Assembly (NCBI RefSeq): GCF_014204915.1
Contig: NZ_JACHMH010000001.1
Coordinates: 930,001 to 994,000 of the forward strand
Direction of reading: 5' to 3'
DNA from: Crossiella cryophila
GTDB lineage: Bacteria; Actinomycetota; Actinomycetes; Mycobacteriales; Pseudonocardiaceae
Length of the DNA: 64,000 nt
How positions within the stretch are numbered: the stretch's first letter is position 1; the number at the start of each line of letters is the position of its first letter. Shown piece by piece: positions 60,952-64,000 of the stretch. A model generated the notes under the pieces. The model was not told where the DNA came from, did not search any database, and saw nothing but the letters and a program-made list of their open reading frames with translations. Position numbers and translations under genes: made by a program.

Positions 60952-62289
60952 ATGCCGCAGTTCAAGCAGTTCCCCCTGCCCGACACCGGTGAGGGACTGA
61001 CCGAGGCGGAGATCCTGACCTGGCACGTCAAGCCGGGCGATGTGGTCACCGTCAACCAGATCATCGTGGAGATCGAGACCGCCAAGGCCGCGGTCGAGCT
61101 GCCCTGCCCGTTCGCCGGGGTGGTCACCCAGCTGCACGCCCAGCCTGGGGAGACGGTGGAGGTCGGGGTGCCGATCATCACCGTGGACGTCGACCCCGGC
61201 GGCGCGCCTGCCGCCGAGCCGCCGGTCTCCGACGGCAAGATCGGCGAGGAGATGCCGGGCGGGCGGATCGCCACCCTGGTCGGCTACGGCCCGCGCACCG
61301 GAGCGGCCAAACGCCGGGCCCGCAAGGGATCCGCGCCGGTGGCCGCGCCGGAACCGGTCGTGGCGGCGGCGCCCGTCGCCGCGCCGGTGACGCCGGAACC
61401 GGTGGCCGCCGGTGGCTACGTGCCGCTGGCCAAACCGCCGGTGCGCAAGCTGGCCAAGGAACTCGGCGTGGACCTGCGGGCGCTCAACGGCTCCGGCCGG
61501 GACGGCGTGATCACCCGCGAGGACGTGGAATCGGCTGCCCGCAACGGTTCCGATGTGTCCACTGTGGAGGCTCCGGCCTACGATCCGGCCACCAGGGAAC
61601 GCCGGGTGGCGGTGCGCGGGGTGCGCAAGGCGACCGCGCAGGCCATGGTGGACAGCGCGTTCACCGCCCCGCACGTCACCGAGTTCCTCACCATCGACGT
61701 CACGCCGATGATGGAACTGCGGGCCAGGCTCAAGACGCATCCCGGCTTCCGCGACGTCAAGCTCACCCCGCTGGCCTTCGCGGCGCGCGCGGTGTGCCTG
61801 GCGATCCGGCGCACCCCTGATGTGAACGCGAGCTGGGACGCGGCGGCGAACGAGATCGTCTACAAGTCCTACACGCACCTGGGCATCGCCGCGGCGACCC
61901 CGCGTGGCCTGGTGGTGCCGAAGGTGCGGGACGCGGACGCGATGTCGTTGCGGGAGCTGGGGATCGCGCTGGAACAGCTCACCGCGACCGCCCGCGACGG
62001 CAAGACCACGCCCGCGGACATGCAGCACGGCACCTTCACCATCACCAACATCGGCGTGTTCGGGGTGGACACCGGCACCCCGATCATCAATCCCGGCGAG
62101 TCCGCGATCCTGGCCCTTGGCGCGATCAGGGACATGCCGTGGGTGGTGGACGGGCAGGTGGTGCCGCGCAAGGTGTGCCAGCTCGCGCTGAGCTTCGACC
62201 ACCGGGTGGTCGACGGGCAGCAGGGTTCGCAGTTCCTGGCCGATGTCGGCGCGCTGCTGGCCGACCCGGCGATGGCCTTCACCTTCTAG
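60952..62289 (+). CDS. 2-oxoacid dehydrogenase E2 dihydrolipoamide acyltransferase
   Basis: A 445-residue E2 with one lipoyl domain (lipoylated Lys45 in EIETAKAAVELP), a flexible Ala/Pro/Val linker (VAAPEPVVAAAPVAAPVTPEPVAAGG), a peripheral subunit-binding domain (VRKLAKELGVDLRALNGSGRDGVITREDVESA) and the catalytic acyltransferase domain ending in SFDHRVVDGQQGSQFLADV, with His and Asp of HxxxD. It moves the acyl group from E1 to CoA. GAGGGG precedes ATG 60952, 9 nt after E1 beta. No E3 (lpd) is in the operon, so a shared E3 is used. Confidence 0.93.
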   Translation: MPQFKQFPLPDTGEGLTEAEILTWHVKPGDVVTVNQIIVEIETAKAAVELPCPFAGVVTQLHAQPGETVEVGVPIITVDVDPGGAPAAEPPVSDGKIGEEMPGGRIATLVGYGPRTGAAKRRARKGSAPVAAPEPVVAAAPVAAPVTPEPVAAGGYVPLAKPPVRKLAKELGVDLRALNGSGRDGVITREDVESAARNGSDVSTVEAPAYDPATRERRVAVRGVRKATAQAMVDSAFTAPHVTEFLTIDVTPMMELRARLKTHPGFRDVKLTPLAFAARAVCLAIRRTPDVNASWDAAANEIVYKSYTHLGIAAATPRGLVVPKVRDADAMSLRELGIALEQLTATARDGKTTPADMQHGTFTITNIGVFGVDTGTPIINPGESAILALGAIRDMPWVVDGQVVPRKVCQLALSFDHRVVDGQQGSQFLADVGALLADPAMAFTF

Positions 62290-62912
62290 GTCAGCAGTAG
62301 TTCCAGGCCGAGGTAACCACCACCACCGGCCAGGATGCCGACGGCGCCGCCGACGAGCACCTGGCCGGTGGTGTGGTCCCGCAGGGCGACCCGCGACCAC
62401 ATCACCCAGGCCGCGAGCAGAGCGCCCAGCCACAGCCATGGCCCGTAGACGAGCACCAGCATCACCACCGCGCCGGCGGCGACCGCGGCGTGCAGCGAGA
62501 TCTTCCAGCGCGCGCCCAGGGTGATCGCCACACAGGCGAGCAGCGAGACGAACATGGCCGCGGCCAGCGAGATGAGCTGGTGCGGGGCCTGGCCGAGGAA
62601 GAGGATCAGCCAGCCGGTGGACAGCGAGGCCAGGCAGAGCAGCAGCGGGACGGTGCGGCCCTCCCGGTTGTGCACGTGGTGGGTGTCGTAGCGGCCGGCC
62701 TTGGCGCCGCGCAGGATCACCAGCATCGGGAGCACCGCGCCGGTGACCCCGACCACCAGTCCCCACAACAGGGTCGGGCCGATCCGGTGCCCGGTGGCCG
62801 GCCAGGCGACCAGCAGTGGCAGCGCCAGCACCCAGACCCAGGGCGCGAGCATCTCGGTGGCGATCCGGGCCGCGAGCGGCCGGGCCAGGGTTTCCGGTTG
62901 TTCGGTGGTCAC
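62286..62912 (-). CDS. PAP2-like integral membrane protein, active site incomplete
   Basis: A 208-residue membrane protein with about six helices. It resembles membrane PAP2 phosphatases in layout, with GAKAGRYDTHHVHNREGRTVPL, KISLHAAVAAGAVV at the usual PSGH position and SRVALRDHTTGQVLVG at the usual SRxxxxxHxxxD position. The SGH serine-glycine is altered (SLHA) and the final Asp is replaced by Gln, so phosphatase activity is uncertain. GTG 62912 overlaps the stop of the upstream regulator (GTGA). Convergent with the E2 gene, overlapping it by 4 nt. Confidence 0.72.
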   Translation of the reverse strand: MTTEQPETLARPLAARIATEMLAPWVWVLALPLLVAWPATGHRIGPTLLWGLVVGVTGAVLPMLVILRGAKAGRYDTHHVHNREGRTVPLLLCLASLSTGWLILFLGQAPHQLISLAAAMFVSLLACVAITLGARWKISLHAAVAAGAVVMLVLVYGPWLWLGALLAAWVMWSRVALRDHTTGQVLVGGAVGILAGGGGYLGLELLLT

Positions 62913-63337
62913 CGGTCGGTCTCCCGTTTCTCCAGCTCGCCGACCTGCTCGATCATCACCATGATCAGGTGCTGGTGCAGCGGGGACAGCTCGCGCACCC
63001 GGTCCAGCAGCGCGTCGGAGGCCCCGGCCTGCGCTACCCGGCCGTCGAGTTCGGCCCGGACCCGCTCGTGCACCGGCGCGTCCAGGAAGTAGCCGGCAGG
63101 CACGTCGAAGGCGGTGGCCAGGGCCCTGAGGTGGCTGGCCTTGGGATCGTCGCGCTGACCGTTGCGCAGCATCCAGATGTAGCTCTGCGTGATGGCGCCG
63201 CCGTTCGCGCGAATGGCGGCCGCGATGTCCTCGTTGCTGAACATCCGGCCGTCGGCTCGCCTGCGCTTGTCGAACAGCAGGTTCAGCGCCTCGGCGAAGG
63301 GCGGTGGCCCCTCGCCATCGTGTTCCCCAGTACCCAC
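62909..63337 (-). CDS. XRE-type DNA-binding protein, EspR-like
   Basis: A 142-residue regulator. The N-terminal HTH (FAEALNLLFDKRRRADGRMFSNEDIAAAIRANGGAITQSYIWMLRNGQRDDPKASHLRALATAFDVPAGYFLDA) is followed by a helical dimerisation tail, VRELSPLHQHLIMVMIEQVGELEKR. This is the architecture of EspR, the mycobacterial nucleoid-associated regulator, and of related actinobacterial XRE proteins. GTG 63337 appears leaderless: -35 TTGTTT (63373-63368), 17-bp spacer, -10 TACCCT (63350-63345), 7 nt to GTG. It shares an operon with the PAP2-like gene. Targets unknown. Confidence 0.85.
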   Translation of the reverse strand: MGTGEHDGEGPPPFAEALNLLFDKRRRADGRMFSNEDIAAAIRANGGAITQSYIWMLRNGQRDDPKASHLRALATAFDVPAGYFLDAPVHERVRAELDGRVAQAGASDALLDRVRELSPLHQHLIMVMIEQVGELEKRETDR

Positions 63338-63390
63338 CTTGAGCAGGGTACTTTCACATGGGTGGAGAAACAACGGGGGTCATCTTCACT

Positions 63391-63405
63391 ACTGTTGACA
63401 ACAGT
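63391..63405. promoter_or_regulatory. 15-bp perfect palindrome upstream of the EspR-like gene
   Basis: ACTGTTG-A-CAACAGT, centred about 60 bp upstream of the predicted start site. It is a candidate autoregulatory or accessory site. It also contains TTGACA on the plus strand. Confidence 0.45.
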
Positions 63406-63544
63406 TGGCAACCTGTGATTACCTGAGCGGGCTTCAACGGGGGTGAAGACAGGGGGGCCTGATTTCGACGGCGGTGAACGTCGCCGAATGGCTTCACCGC
63501 AGGGGGGACACACTGGGGGACCCTCATGCCCGTTGACGCTCCAG

Positions 63545-63583
63545 CCGCGGCTCCGCTTGGTCCCCAGTCGAGCGGAGCCGCGG
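63545..63583 (-). terminator. Terminator of the histidine kinase gene
   Basis: CCGCGGCTCCGCT (63545-63557) and AGCGGAGCCGCGG (63571-63583) form a 13-bp perfect stem directly after the kinase stop at 63585. Confidence 0.65.
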
Positions 63584-63584
63584 T

Positions 63585-64000
63585 TCAGGGCAGCGGTACT
63601 TCCCAGCTCACCGTGGTCCCACTGCGCGGCGAGGACGCCACCCGGCAGCGCCCGCCGGCAGCGGCCGCCCGCTCCTCGATGTGCCGCAGCCCGCGCCGGG
63701 TCACCCCGCGCGGAATCCCGCAGCCGTCGTCGGCGACCTGCAGCCGCAGCCCGTCCACATCCCGGTTCACCCGCACCCACACCGAACGCGCGCCGGAGTG
63801 CCGGACCACATTGGACAGTGCCTCGCGCAACGCGGCCCGCGCGTGGTCGGCCACCGCGGTCGGCACATCGGTGAGATCGCCGTTGATCTGGAGTTTGGGT
63901 TGCACACCAAGGAGTTCACCCGCGATGGCGATCTCCGCGCGAACCGAGTCGACCAGGTCGGGGGCCCGGTCCGCGCCGTCCGGATCGGCCGAGCGCAGGG
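63585..64000 (-). CDS. Histidine kinase (DevS/NarL-family type), N-terminus cut off by window edge
   Basis: The C-terminal 138 codons of a two-component sensor kinase, open to the window edge. HATPase_c motifs: N-box REALSNVVRHSGARSVWVRV, G1 box VADDGCGIP, and GLRHIEERAAAAGGRCRVASSPRSGTTVSWEVPLP. The preceding DLVDSVRAEIAIAGELLGVQPKLQINGDLTDVPTAVADHARAALREAL is the linker typical of HisKA_3 kinases such as DevS/DosT. It ATP-phosphorylates itself and a NarL-type regulator; the sensory domain and partner are outside the window. Confidence 0.88.
   Translation of the reverse strand, partial: LRSADPDGADRAPDLVDSVRAEIAIAGELLGVQPKLQINGDLTDVPTAVADHARAALREALSNVVRHSGARSVWVRVNRDVDGLRLQVADDGCGIPRGVTRRGLRHIEERAAAAGGRCRVASSPRSGTTVSWEVPLP

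Noticed and set aside
59878-62766. 962-codon minus-strand frame opposite the dehydrogenase operon
   Set aside because: Antisense of three clearly recognisable E1/E2 genes.
63443-63874. 143-codon plus-strand ORF downstream of the TTGACA at 63396
   Set aside because: Arg/Pro-rich shadow of the minus-strand histidine kinase and its terminator.

Overview
This is a very GC-rich chromosomal segment from an actinobacterium. Family-level hints point to Pseudonocardiaceae or a close relative: a FadE5 / FadA2 / FabG4 / HtdX set as in mycobacteria, a dre-type (DasR) operator, an EspR-like regulator, a short Cys-Cys leader peptide before a sulfonate operon, DUF3151 beside fba, and many GTG or leaderless starts. 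The family assignment is inference. No rRNA, tRNA, CRISPR array, prophage or insertion sequence was seen. Coding density is high except at about 11.3-11.8 kb, 37.5-37.8 kb and 44.4-45.8 kb.

Layout. 0-8.5 kb: a truncated sodium:solute symporter, a LysE exporter, fadE5, a DUF1206 membrane protein, a large VanW-type envelope protein and a GroES paralogue. 8.5-15 kb: a thioredoxin/NHL protein, a NUDIX hydrolase, three tandem secreted paralogues (two with sortase-like tails) behind matching ECF-type promoters, a methyltransferase and a 48-residue Arg-rich protein. 15-22.5 kb: an AAA ATPase, a KimA-like APC permease, a SIMPL protein, then divergent fadA2 and fabG4-htdX. 22.5-32 kb: a TAXI-type TRAP transporter, a secreted phosphodiesterase, the ssuCBAD sulfonate operon with its leader peptide, and purA. 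32-38.5 kb: a degenerate lipid-kinase-like protein, a secreted HNH nuclease, FUSC/SRPBCC/DUF3151/fba, and a 14-bp minisatellite. 38.5-44.4 kb: a TetR-hydrolase pair, an aldo/keto reductase, an ECF sigma factor, and a ROK kinase with nagA under a DasR-like site. 44.4-45.8 kb: a G-rich noncoding stretch with tandem repeats and two perfect DnaA boxes. 45.8-55.4 kb: two DedA proteins, a TetR-controlled flavin monooxygenase, a glycolate-oxidase-like flavoprotein, and a fructose-type ABC operon with a LacI regulator. 55.4-64 kb: a CobW/COG0523 GTPase with a Zur-like box, a TIM-barrel isomerase, an orphan iron-binding lipoprotein, a three-gene 2-oxoacid dehydrogenase operon, a PAP2-like membrane protein, an EspR-like regulator and a truncated histidine kinase.

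How the genes work together. Several local circuits can be read from operator-like DNA. Matching 14-bp inverted repeats precede fadE5 and lie between fadA2 and fabG4-htdX, which suggests one regulator for a split fatty-acid module. Twin LacI-type sites lie between the sugar ABC operon and its regulator. A duplicated palindrome lies between tetR and a hydrolase. A dre-like site precedes the GlcNAc-6-phosphate genes. A Zur-like box overlaps the cobW promoter. The purA terminator appears to contain the promoter of the ssu leader peptide. The most unusual unexplained items are the three-gene surface-protein cluster with its shared promoter class, the DnaA-box/repeat island, and the 14-bp repeat array.
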